DNA of 29,550 nt from Deltaproteobacteria bacterium UBA4427. GTDB taxonomy: Bacteria; Myxococcota_A; UBA9160; UBA4427. The stretch is taken from assembly GCA_002390675.1 (NCBI GenBank), contig DGPZ01000054.1:1-29550 (forward strand), in the 5' to 3' direction. The translations under genes were made by a program, and so were the position numbers. The notes under the pieces are model-generated. The model was not told the origin of the DNA and made no database searches. It saw only the letters and a list, made by a program, of their open reading frames with translations. Shown piece after piece: positions 23,079 through 29,550 of the stretch (within the stretch, counting starts at the first letter, position 1; every line of letters begins with the position of its first letter).

Positions 23079-23633
23079 ATGAGGGCTGGAGGAGAACGGG
23101 TCTTCGTTGGCATTGGGGCGAATCTCGGCGATTGCGTCGCGAGTTTCGTTTCCGTGGCGGTGCAGCTCGAGCGCGAGGCGGAAATCGTCATTCTTGCGGC
23201 GTCGCCGCTCTACGAGACACCGCCGCTCGGGCCAGCCGGGCAGCCGCCCTATCTGAATGCGATGCTTGAGTTGCGCGTTTGGCTCTCACCGCTCGACTTT
23301 CTTCGCAAGCTCCAGAAGATCGAAACCGCGCTCGGCCGTGAGCGCGGGCCCGATTGCGTGAAGTGGGGCCCTCGAGTGATCGACCTTGATGTCGTGCTCT
23401 TTGGGGATCGGCGCATCGACCACCCGGATCTGGTGATCCCTCACCCTCACGCCCACGAGCGAGCCTTCGTGCTGACGCCGCTTGCTGCGCTCGCTCCGGA
23501 CCTGATCCATCCGAGGCTTGGCATCTCAATCGAGGATTTGGCCCGTGCACAGCCAGATGCCCACGAAATGTGCGAACAGGCTCGGCCGATGGGCTGGCCT
23601 AGTGGACGGCGCGAGGGCGATCTCGGAGGCTGA
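23079..23633 (+). CDS. folK: 2-amino-4-hydroxy-6-hydroxymethyldihydropteridine pyrophosphokinase (HPPK)
   Basis: Transfers pyrophosphate from ATP to the hydroxymethyl-pterin in folate biosynthesis. In 184 aa the family pattern is intact: FVGIGANLGD at the start, SPLYETPPLGPAGQPPYLNAMLEL, the loop ALGRERGPDCVKWGPRVIDLDVVLFG (HPPK signature with the metal-binding D-x-D), and HPDLVIPHPHAHERAFVLTPLAALAPDLIHP. I chose ATG 23079 because CGGAGAG precedes it; the frame is open further upstream. It is divergent from the aminotransferase unit. A small gene follows after 14 nt. The last ~20 residues are a non-conserved polar tail. Confidence 0.93.
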   Translation: MRAGGERVFVGIGANLGDCVASFVSVAVQLEREAEIVILAASPLYETPPLGPAGQPPYLNAMLELRVWLSPLDFLRKLQKIETALGRERGPDCVKWGPRVIDLDVVLFGDRRIDHPDLVIPHPHAHERAFVLTPLAALAPDLIHPRLGISIEDLARAQPDAHEMCEQARPMGWPSGRREGDLGG

Positions 23634-23647
23634 CCTATGCTCCCCGT

Positions 23648-23959
23648 ATGGCAATCGCAGCAGTCAGCATTTCCCCACTCGGCGTGGGCCTCTCGGTATC
23701 CGAATACGTCGCAGCCGCGATCTCAGTGCTCGAAGCGCAGGACGTCGTGCGATGGGAGTTGGATTCCATGTTCACAACCCTCGAGGGCGAGCCCGACGCG
23801 CTCTTCAAGGTGATCAGGGCAATGCAGGAAGCCGTATTTGCGGCGGGTGGCGAGCGAGTCGGGACCGTGATCAAGATGGATGATCGGCGTGACCGCGAGG
23901 GCGTCACGATGGCAGACAAGATCGCCTCCGTGCGCGAGAAGCTCGCGATTCCGCAGTAG
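23648..23959 (+). CDS. MTH1187-family thiamine-binding protein
   Basis: This 103-aa protein of the MTH1187/YkoF-like family (also called DUF77) has a ferredoxin-like fold and binds thiamine or related heterocycles. Visible pattern: AVSISPLGVGLSVSEYVAAAI at the N-terminus, WELDSMFTTLEGEPDALFKVI in the middle, and ERVGTVIKMDDRRDREGVTMADKIASVREKL at the end, matching the conserved RV-x-T-x-IK-x-DDRRD. It lies 14 nt after folK and is probably co-transcribed. The physiological role is not settled for most members. Confidence 0.85.
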   Translation: MAIAAVSISPLGVGLSVSEYVAAAISVLEAQDVVRWELDSMFTTLEGEPDALFKVIRAMQEAVFAAGGERVGTVIKMDDRRDREGVTMADKIASVREKLAIPQ

Positions 23960-24089
23960 GCGGGCTCTTGATATTCTTATCTGAGCAGTAGGGAAATTGA
24001 ATAGAGGAACCGACTGCGGTAATCAGGAATCACGCGGGTAGTCCAATGGCCCCTAAATCACCTAGGACGCGTCCCGCTGGAGCCCCCCT
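23960..24089 (+). promoter_or_regulatory. upstream region of APS reductase gene with 10-bp palindrome
   Basis: This 130-nt spacer has GGACGCGTCC, a perfect 10-bp palindrome, at 24065-24074, just before the GGAG ribosome-binding site. No SAM-riboswitch core or convincing promoter was recognised by eye. The palindrome could be an operator or only chance in GC-rich DNA. Confidence 0.25.
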
Positions 24090-24869
24090 GTGCCTCTGAT
24101 TTCAATCGATGCCCTTGATGGAAAATCCTTTCAGGACGAGGTTTTAGATCTCGTGAAGCGAAATTCCATGGAAGCTATGAGTGCGGAAGAAATACTTACC
24201 TGGGCAGTCGTTAATTTTCACCCGCGCCTGACCATCTCCGCCTCCTTCGGTGCGCCGGAGGGCATGGTTCTAATCGACATGCTCCACAAGGTCGATCCGA
24301 CGACCCGCGTCTTCGTGCTCGATACGGGCCGACTGCATTCCGCGACTTACGATCTGATCGACCGTGTGCGCGACCGCTACGACAAGCAGGTCGAAGTCGT
24401 GTTCCCGAACGCTGGCGAAGTTCAGGAGATGGTTCAGCAGAAGGGCATGAACCTCTTCTACGCGTCTCTCGAGAATCGAAAGCTCTGCTGCAAGATCCGC
24501 AAAGTCCTGCCCATGCGCCGCCATCTCACGGATTTCGACGCGTACGTCACGGGCCTGCGCAGGGATCAGAACGCGAACCGCGCGGACGCTCAAAAGGTCG
24601 AAATCGACTCGGTAAACGGGGATTTGGTCAAGATCAACCCTCTCGCAGATTGGACCCATGAGCGCGTCATGGATTACGTCACCGACAATGGGATCCCGAT
24701 CAATCGTCTCCATCGCGAGAACTATCCCTCGGTCGGTTGCGAGCCCTGTTCTCGCGCGATCGCTCCGGGTGCCGAGAGCCGTTCCGGTCGATGGTGGTGG
24801 GAGAGCGACGAGGCGAAGGAATGCGGCCTGCACCTCCAGGACGAGCAAGCGGACGGTTCAGGGATCTAG
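24090..24869 (+). CDS. cysH: assimilatory adenylyl-sulfate (APS) reductase, [4Fe-4S] type
   Basis: This PAPS/APS reductase of the CysH family, 259 aa, reduces activated sulfate to sulfite with thioredoxin electrons. The cluster cysteines are all present: C133-C134 in RKLCCKIRKVLPM, and C217 and C220 in SVGCEPCSRAI. This marks the Fe-S-containing enzyme that uses APS, unlike the cluster-free E. coli PAPS reductase. The C-terminal ECGLH (C245) carries the redox cysteine. ASFGAPEGMVLIDM is the P-loop-like nucleotide motif. Start is GTG at 24090 with GGAG upstream. It would be a client of the suf operon in this window. A hairpin follows 53 nt after the stop. Confidence 0.94.
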   Translation: MPLISIDALDGKSFQDEVLDLVKRNSMEAMSAEEILTWAVVNFHPRLTISASFGAPEGMVLIDMLHKVDPTTRVFVLDTGRLHSATYDLIDRVRDRYDKQVEVVFPNAGEVQEMVQQKGMNLFYASLENRKLCCKIRKVLPMRRHLTDFDAYVTGLRRDQNANRADAQKVEIDSVNGDLVKINPLADWTHERVMDYVTDNGIPINRLHRENYPSVGCEPCSRAIAPGAESRSGRWWWESDEAKECGLHLQDEQADGSGI

Positions 24870-24922
24870 GCCGCGACGCTGCACTCACGCTGCGTTGAGC
24901 CCGCCGTGATCAGTGGCCTCAA

Positions 24923-24949
24923 GGAGAATCGCAAATCGGCCGATTCTCC
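24923..24949 (+). terminator. stem-loop after APS reductase gene
   Basis: GGAGAATCG (24923-24931) and CGATTCTCC (24941-24949) form a perfect 9-bp stem with a 9-nt loop, 53 nt after the cysH stop. There is no T tract downstream, so termination strength is uncertain. Confidence 0.4.
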
Positions 24950-25019
24950 CGAGAGTCGCGCTCTCGTGCGGCCTTTGCTGGTCGCGGTTGTTGCGTTCCA
25001 GCATTCCGGAGAATCCTTC

Positions 25020-25406
25020 ATGGCCGATTCCGTAGCTCTTATGTCTCCGTCTCGCCGACCGCTCGATTTCATCGGGCTCGGATGTCTCGTGCTCACCTTT
25101 GTCCTGCTCTCGAGTGGGGTCCGGGTCGCACAGGCCGAAAACTCCGAAGAGACTCTGCGCAGCGTCGACCCTGCCCTTGTGGCTGGCCTTCCAGCTCCGA
25201 CGCCCCTGCCGACAGGCATCAAGGTCGAACCGGGCGGGAAGATTCTCCCAGGCACCCCGGCTATTGAAGTTCAGCCTGGCATCATTGTTCTGAACACCCG
25301 CGGCTATAACTTCGGTCCGCCGCCGGGTGAGATCGACATCCAGGCGATGCGTCTCGAGGATAGGACTCGCCCGGTCTTGCCCGCGCAGAACACGAAGGCA
25401 CGCTGA
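25020..25406 (+). CDS. small secreted hypothetical protein
   Basis: I do not recognise this 128-aa protein. From the ATG at 25020 (GGAGAA upstream), residues 1-14 are polar with RR at 12-13. Residues 16-33 are a hydrophobic core (FIGLGCLVLTFVLLSSG), and AQA before E40 is a good type I signal-peptidase site. Cys22 lies inside the hydrophobic core and is not a lipobox. The mature part (~89 aa) is rich in Pro and Gly (PAPTPLPTGIKVEPGGKILPG, NFGPPPGEID) and likely extended or disordered in the periplasm. The frame stays open to 24906, but that start would destroy the signal peptide. The histidine kinase gene follows after 59 nt in the same direction; a link is possible but unproven. Confidence 0.6.
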   Translation: MADSVALMSPSRRPLDFIGLGCLVLTFVLLSSGVRVAQAENSEETLRSVDPALVAGLPAPTPLPTGIKVEPGGKILPGTPAIEVQPGIIVLNTRGYNFGPPPGEIDIQAMRLEDRTRPVLPAQNTKAR

Positions 25407-25465
25407 GGCAGCGGGGACACCGCGCACCCTGCTAGCATGGGCGTGCTCCCACGAGGCCCCCACCG

Positions 25466-28042
25466 ATGCATTCCGATACGACGAGGCGCACGCGTCAACT
25501 GACCGGCACCGCTGCCGCAATGTGGGCGCTGCTGGCTATTGGCCTATCCATATTTTCGCTGATCTCCCCGCGCCCGGGGCCCCAGCTTCCCGTTCGGACC
25601 TCGATCATCGCCGGAGTCGCCGTAGTGCACGCGATGAGCGATCTCGCCCGTGAGGCCGGAATCGAGTCTGGCGATCAGGTGCTCTCCGTCGACGGTGTGC
25701 CCGCGATCCAGGCGATTTTGGAACCGACCCTTGAGATGGGCATCGTCGACACCTATCGCATCCTGAAGCCCGATGGCTCAATCCTGACAGCGTCTCTCTC
25801 GCCGGTGCTAGCAGGGGACGTCGATTCGGCGGGTGATGCGCTGCTGCACCTGGGCCTACTGTTCGTCAGCTCGCTCTACCTGGTTGTCGCGCTCACGGTT
25901 TGGCGGACGCGTCAGGCGAGTGCCGAGGCGTGGGCGCTCCTCTTGTACTGCTCGACCATGTCCGTTTTGCTTTCGTCGGCGATTCGAGTCGACATCATTC
26001 CTTGGGCGCCGACGCGCTTCCTTGCGACGCTGCCCTTTCTGGGCGCGACGACATTCCACCTCTTTACGACCTATCCGATCGAGCCGGTCTGGGTCGCGAA
26101 GCGCCGTCGCATTCGTTTGATTCCGTACGCCATCGCCTTCGCGATCCTCGCCACAGTGGTCACGCAATCCACGATGGGCATTCCGCCGACATGGATTGCG
26201 ACGACGGCCTTCGTTTTCGCGATGGGCACCTCTATCGCGTCGATAGCGATTCTCGCTTTGAGTCGGTCGCAGGCTCGCCAAGCGGGTATCGGCGACCGCG
26301 CCGATCTCATGTTGCTGGCTGGACTCGTTAGTTTTCTCCCCGCTCTGCTCGCCTTGGTCGCAGAGTGGGTCGTCCCGACTGCGCTTCCCTGGTACATCGC
26401 CCTTCTTTGGCTCGGTTTCTTCCCTGTCGCCATTGGGTACGGAATGATTCGGCGCCAGCTCTTTGAGTTTCGCCTCGCGGCGAAATCCTCCGCCGCGTAC
26501 GGTGCTGCGACACTGGCGATCACGGGGGTCTTCGCCTTCATGATCACTTTCGCCGACGAGCTCGTGGCACGGTACGGCGTGAACGTGCGCAGCGTGCAGG
26601 TGGTGCTGCTCTTCTTGGCGATCCTCGCATTCAACCCGCTACGTGAGCGGATGCAGGGATTTGTCGACAACTTCTTCGACCGAGATCGATCGCGCTACCG
26701 CCTGGCGGTCCGAGAGATCTCTGAGGCGATGGTGTCGATGCTTTCGCTAAACGAGATCGGCGATCGAATTCTAGTAGCGCTGACGGACACAATGGGCGTT
26801 TCCCGGGCCATGGTGTTGTTGTTCGACGAGAGCGATCGCGTGCTGCGTGCCACGGCATGGCGGGGTGACTGGGATCAGGAAGACATCGATGCCGAGATCC
26901 CGAGTGACCACCCGATCTGGAAGCATCTCTGGATGCGCCGGGAAGAACTTGCACGGTCCGACTTTGACGATGATCCGGATTCAGAAAAGCGCGAGCGTTG
27001 TTGGGATATTTACGACACCCTCGAAGTCGAGCTTCTCGTGCCGATTCTTTTCGGGGTGGACCTTCTCGGGGTGATCGCCGTTGGGCGTAAGCTTTCAGGT
27101 GAACGCCTAGCAACCGATGACCGTGAGCTTTTGCGGACCCTTGCGAATCAAAGTTCGATCGCGATCGAAAATGCGAAGGCCTTTGATGAAATCGCGAAGC
27201 TGAACGAAAGTCTTGAGATGCGCGTGGAGGAACGAACTCGCGAGCTTCAAGAGACGCAGAACCAGCTCATGCAAAGCGAGAAGCTTAAGAGCCTTGGTCA
27301 GCTCGTGGCTGGGGTCGCGCACGAACTCAATAATCCGATTGGCTTCGTTCACGCGAACCTGCAGCTGATTGATGAGTTCGTAGATAAAGCGGCCGCCGCG
27401 CGTGATGCCGGTCGAAGCGAAGATGCCAATCGACATCGGGCGGCGATCAAAAAGCTACTCTTCCGAAGCCGCGAAGGTACGGAGCGTGTGAAGCAGATCG
27501 TGCAGGATCTACGCACGTTCTCGCGTATGGATCAGGCTGACCTGCAAATGGCTCAGTTGACCGACGAAATCGATCGCACGCTGGCTTTGATGGAGCCTCG
27601 CTTTAAGGGTGCGATTGAAGTGGTGCGCGACTATCAAGCGCTGCCGGAAGTGAGATGCTTTCCCGGCCAACTCAATCAGGTGTTTCTGAACTTATTGATG
27701 AATGCCTGCGACGTGATCGAGGGGGGTGGGACGATCACGATTCGAACGAGGACGGTCCCGGTGGGCGTGCGCTTGGAATTCGAGGACTCTGGACCGGGCA
27801 TTCCGACCGAGGTCGCGATGAGAATCTTCGACCCCTTCTTTACGACGAAGGAAGTCGGGAAGGGCACTGGACTCGGACTCTCGTTGTCCCATGGAATTAT
27901 TGAGAGGCACGGGGGGAGAATTCAGATCATCTCGGAGCCGGGGCATGGTGCGGTCTTCCAGATCGAATTGCCGCTTGAAGCGCCTGAGGTCGCGGAAAGT
28001 GGAGTCGCTGAGGAGACCCCGAGTTCGACTTCGACGGTGTGA
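25466..28042 (+). CDS. membrane sensor histidine kinase (PDZ-like, multi-TM, GAF, HisKA, HATPase)
   Basis: This is an 858-aa orphan two-component sensor. Domains in order: one TM helix (about 17-34), a PDZ-like periplasmic domain (48-115; GIESGDQVLSVDGVPAI), about eight hydrophobic helices (124-390), the linker NPLRERMQGFVDNFFDRDRSRYR seen in ComP-type sensors, a GAF domain (about 430-575), a coiled coil (575-610), HisKA with phospho-acceptor H619 in GVAHELNNP, and HATPase_c with N-box NLLMNACD (742-749), DSGPGIP (774-780), FDPFFTTKEVGKG and GTGLGLS (800-806). All catalytic motifs are intact. No response regulator lies within the window, so its partner is elsewhere. A PDZ domain suggests sensing of envelope peptides, but that is inference. 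Confidence 0.9.
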   Translation: MHSDTTRRTRQLTGTAAAMWALLAIGLSIFSLISPRPGPQLPVRTSIIAGVAVVHAMSDLAREAGIESGDQVLSVDGVPAIQAILEPTLEMGIVDTYRILKPDGSILTASLSPVLAGDVDSAGDALLHLGLLFVSSLYLVVALTVWRTRQASAEAWALLLYCSTMSVLLSSAIRVDIIPWAPTRFLATLPFLGATTFHLFTTYPIEPVWVAKRRRIRLIPYAIAFAILATVVTQSTMGIPPTWIATTAFVFAMGTSIASIAILALSRSQARQAGIGDRADLMLLAGLVSFLPALLALVAEWVVPTALPWYIALLWLGFFPVAIGYGMIRRQLFEFRLAAKSSAAYGAATLAITGVFAFMITFADELVARYGVNVRSVQVVLLFLAILAFNPLRERMQGFVDNFFDRDRSRYRLAVREISEAMVSMLSLNEIGDRILVALTDTMGVSRAMVLLFDESDRVLRATAWRGDWDQEDIDAEIPSDHPIWKHLWMRREELARSDFDDDPDSEKRERCWDIYDTLEVELLVPILFGVDLLGVIAVGRKLSGERLATDDRELLRTLANQSSIAIENAKAFDEIAKLNESLEMRVEERTRELQETQNQLMQSEKLKSLGQLVAGVAHELNNPIGFVHANLQLIDEFVDKAAAARDAGRSEDANRHRAAIKKLLFRSREGTERVKQIVQDLRTFSRMDQADLQMAQLTDEIDRTLALMEPRFKGAIEVVRDYQALPEVRCFPGQLNQVFLNLLMNACDVIEGGGTITIRTRTVPVGVRLEFEDSGPGIPTEVAMRIFDPFFTTKEVGKGTGLGLSLSHGIIERHGGRIQIISEPGHGAVFQIELPLEAPEVAESGVAEETPSSTSTV

Positions 28043-28079
28043 CGTGGCCCGCCGCCGGGCCTAGACTCGCGCGCCACGT
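28042..28079 (+). terminator. GC-rich stem-loop overlapping the kinase stop codon
   Basis: ACGTGGC (28042-28048) pairs with GCCACGT (28073-28079), and an inner CCCG/CGGG pairing is possible. The stem starts at the last base of the kinase stop codon and is followed by only TTAC, so it is at best a weak terminator or attenuator between the kinase and the next gene. Confidence 0.3.
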
Positions 28080-28085
28080 TACGAA

Positions 28086-28105
28086 ACAACGACCCGACTC
28101 GTTGT
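28086..28105 (+). promoter_or_regulatory. 5'-leader hairpin before LLM oxidoreductase
   Basis: ACAACGA (28086-28092) and TCGTTGT (28099-28105) form a perfect 7-bp stem with a 6-nt loop, ending 10 nt before the AGGAGAGAGA ribosome-binding site. It may stabilise the leader or be a small operator; the sequence does not decide. Confidence 0.3.
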
Positions 28106-28127
28106 CGGTTCCCGCCAGGAGAGAGAT

Positions 28128-29168
28128 ATGAAGCTCGGTATTATCGCCGGCTATTCCCCCGCCACGATGAGCATTCCGATGGACATGATTAAGGAAGCGG
28201 AGCAGCTTGGCTTCGATTCCGTCTGGACCGCGGAGGCTTGGGGTTCCGATGCTGTTAGTCCCGCAGCATGGATTCTTGCGCAGACCGACAAGATCAAGGT
28301 CGGCACCGCGATCATGCAGATGCCGGGCCGTACTCCGGCTATGACGGCGATGACTGCTATGACGCTCTACTCGCTCTCGAAGGGGCGATTCATCTTGGGC
28401 CTTGGCCCGTCTGGTCCTCAGGTTGTCGAGGGCTGGCACGGTGTCGCGTATGGTCGCCCGCTCACGCGCACTAAGGAATATATCTCGATCATTCGCACGA
28501 TCCTCGCTCGCGAAGAAAAGCTCGTGCACGACGGCTACCACTACCAAATTCCATTTACGGGTGAAGGCAGCTCTGGACTGGGCAAGCCGCTCAAGAGCAT
28601 TCTGCACGGCGATCCGGCACTTAAGATTTATACAGCGTCGATTTCGCCGAATGGAATTAAATGTGCGGGTGAAGTGTCGGACGGTGTGTTCCCGGTTTGG
28701 ATGAACCCGGAGCGCTACGATATTTTCGAAGATTCGCTTAACGAGGGCTTTGCAAAGGCTGGCGGTGGCAAGTCACTCGACGATTTCGAAATCGCTCCGT
28801 TCTGCACGGTCGTCTTGAACGATGATCTCGAGAAGGCGCGCATGCCCGTGAAGCACAGCCTTGCTCTCTATATCGGTGGCATGGGAGCGCGCGGGGCGAA
28901 TTTCTACAACGACTACGCCATTCGTCTCGGCCATCCCGATGCGGCCAAGGAAATCCAGGATCTCTTCCTTGACGGAAAGAAGGGCGAAGCCGCTGCAGCG
29001 GTTCCGGATCAGCTGGTCGACGAGGTCGCACTTGTGGGATCCGCAGATCGTATCCGCGATCGCCTCCAGGCATGGAAGGCGGCCGGTGCGAAGAAGCACG
29101 TGGGCTCGCTTCTCGCCGGCACAGGCGACGTGAAGGCGCTGCGAGTTCTTGCTGAGGAAATCCTCTAA
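28128..29168 (+). CDS. LLM-class F420-dependent oxidoreductase (Rv3520c-like)
   Basis: This 346-aa TIM-barrel protein belongs to the luciferase-like superfamily. The pattern follows the Rv3520c-like F420-dependent subfamily throughout: GFDSVWTAEAWGSDAVSPAAWI (about 29-50), KVGTAIMQMPGRTPAMTAMTAMTL, GRFILGLGPSGPQVVEGWHGVAYGRPLTRTKEYISIIR, LALYIGGMGARGANFYNDYAIRLG and VPDQLVDEVALVGSADRIRDRL. Members transfer hydride between F420H2 and unknown substrates, so the host probably makes F420 (inference). An excellent AGGAGAGAGA ribosome-binding site precedes the ATG. It is a single-gene unit, ending at a bidirectional terminator. Substrate unknown. It is not a bacterial luciferase subunit. Confidence 0.9.
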   Translation: MKLGIIAGYSPATMSIPMDMIKEAEQLGFDSVWTAEAWGSDAVSPAAWILAQTDKIKVGTAIMQMPGRTPAMTAMTAMTLYSLSKGRFILGLGPSGPQVVEGWHGVAYGRPLTRTKEYISIIRTILAREEKLVHDGYHYQIPFTGEGSSGLGKPLKSILHGDPALKIYTASISPNGIKCAGEVSDGVFPVWMNPERYDIFEDSLNEGFAKAGGGKSLDDFEIAPFCTVVLNDDLEKARMPVKHSLALYIGGMGARGANFYNDYAIRLGHPDAAKEIQDLFLDGKKGEAAAAVPDQLVDEVALVGSADRIRDRLQAWKAAGAKKHVGSLLAGTGDVKALRVLAEEIL

Positions 29169-29222
29169 CGGGTATCGCTCCCGAGCTGCCCGCCGAAGAG
29201 TGATTCGGGGGGCGGCCCAGCC

Positions 29223-29273
29223 TAGAAAAAGAATGCGGCGGCTGATTGATTCGGTCGCCGCGTTTGTGTTTTT
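29223..29273. terminator. bidirectional intrinsic terminator
   Basis: GCGGCG (29235-29240) pairs with CGCCGC (29256-29261). On the + strand the stem is followed by GTTTGTGTTTTTCG (T tract, 29262-29275). On the - strand it is followed by ATTCTTTTTC (complement of 29225-29234). It sits between the convergent LLM gene and the partial gene at the right edge, and suits termination of both. Confidence 0.75.
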
Positions 29274-29303
29274 CGTCCGGGAATATGAATTACACGCGAT
29301 ATG

Positions 29304-29550
29304 CTAGGCGTCTGCTTCGCAGTATTTTTGAAGCTGCCTGAGTGTTGTGTCGACGTATCCGATGACGAGTTTCTGTACTTCGAGGCGAGATACGACTTCG
29401 CCGATCACAGGGATTGAGTTGTGCGCGACGATTTTTAGACCGACACGCGTATGCGGCCCGGTTTCATCGTCTTCCGTATGCAAGGTCAATGTCTGTTCGA
29501 AGTGAATCGATCCGATCGAGATGCGACTCATGAGTCGATCGTGCCGATCC
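29304..29550 (-). CDS. partial hypothetical protein, possibly SRPBCC family (N-terminus outside window)
   Basis: The C-terminal ~82 residues of a gene entering from the right edge. An ATG at 29531 exists, but the frame remains open to the end of the window and the preceding codons (DRHDRL, then MSRISIGSIHFEQTL) read as protein. The gene is therefore probably longer. The pattern of alternating strands (IHFEQTLTLHTED, THTRVGLKIVAHN) followed by a long amphipathic C-terminal helix (about LEVQKLVIGYVDTTLRQLQKYCEA) fits the end of an SRPBCC / polyketide-cyclase-like ligand-binding domain. Too little is visible to assign a role. It converges on the LLM gene across a shared terminator. Confidence 0.5.
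   Translation of the reverse strand, partial: DRHDRLMSRISIGSIHFEQTLTLHTEDDETGPHTRVGLKIVAHNSIPVIGEVVSRLEVQKLVIGYVDTTLRQLQKYCEADA

Noticed and set aside
23960..24089. A SAM or other riboswitch upstream of cysH
   Set aside because: I could not identify a conserved riboswitch core or a terminator/anti-terminator pair; only a 10-bp palindrome is present.
24270..24848. A 192-codon open frame antisense to cysH
   Set aside because: The + strand gene carries all APS reductase cysteines; the antisense product looks like an artefact of codon bias.
19158..29168. A bioluminescence (lux) locus, given LuxC- and LuxE-like genes plus a luciferase-superfamily protein in one window
   Set aside because: The luciferase-like protein is a single Rv3520c-type F420 oxidoreductase about 5 kb from the LuxC/LuxE-type unit and on the other strand. 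No LuxA/LuxB pair or LuxD is present.

Overview
This is a GC-rich, gene-dense chromosomal window from a Gram-negative-looking bacterium. The combination of a SufBCDSUT iron-sulfur operon under an Rrf2 regulator, bacterial-type ProRS, assimilatory APS reductase, an F420-type luciferase-like oxidoreductase and large sensor kinases suggests an uncultured delta-proteobacterium-like lineage (Desulfobacterota, Myxococcota or Binatota in the broad sense). That placement is inference; no rRNA or tRNA is present to fix it. I see no phage, transposon, CRISPR array or tRNA. The window reads as ordinary chromosome with one unusual metabolic cassette.

Layout. 1-520 is a comparatively AT-rich gene-free stretch with three strong stem-loops on the + strand, possibly a small structured RNA. 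521-2128 (-) is ribonuclease D with long disordered basic tails. 2496-3719 (+) is a FIST sensory-domain protein. 3919-5543 (+) is an IclR regulator overlapping a class IV aminotransferase, with a near-perfect 24-bp palindrome upstream. 5728-8932 (+) is proS, a stand-alone Pol I-type 5'-nuclease and a CDP-alcohol phosphatidyltransferase.

9133-18872 (-) is one long tightly packed run read right to left: Rrf2 regulator, sufB, sufC, sufD, sufS, sufU, sufT, then an MFS transporter, an NDUFA9-like SDR and a multi-pass membrane protein. A sigma70-type promoter (TTTACA, 17-nt spacer, TATAGT) with an IscR type-1-like operator lies in front of the Rrf2 gene. The layout fits autoregulation by iron-sulfur status.

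19158-22977 (-) holds three genes joined by two 4-nt ATGA overlaps: a class III aminotransferase, a LuxE-family acyl-protein synthetase and a LuxC-family acyl-CoA reductase. Family knowledge suggests carboxylate activation, reduction to an aldehyde and transamination to a primary amine. No luciferase alpha/beta pair is present. This is the most interesting candidate system here.

23079-24869 (+) has folK, an MTH1187-family thiamine-binding protein and a [4Fe-4S]-type APS reductase, which would be a client of the Suf machinery. 25020-28042 (+) has a small secreted protein and a large PDZ-membrane-GAF histidine kinase with no response regulator beside it. 28128-29168 (+) is an Rv3520c-like F420-dependent oxidoreductase. 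It is separated by a bidirectional terminator from a convergent gene (29304 to the window edge, -) that runs off the end.
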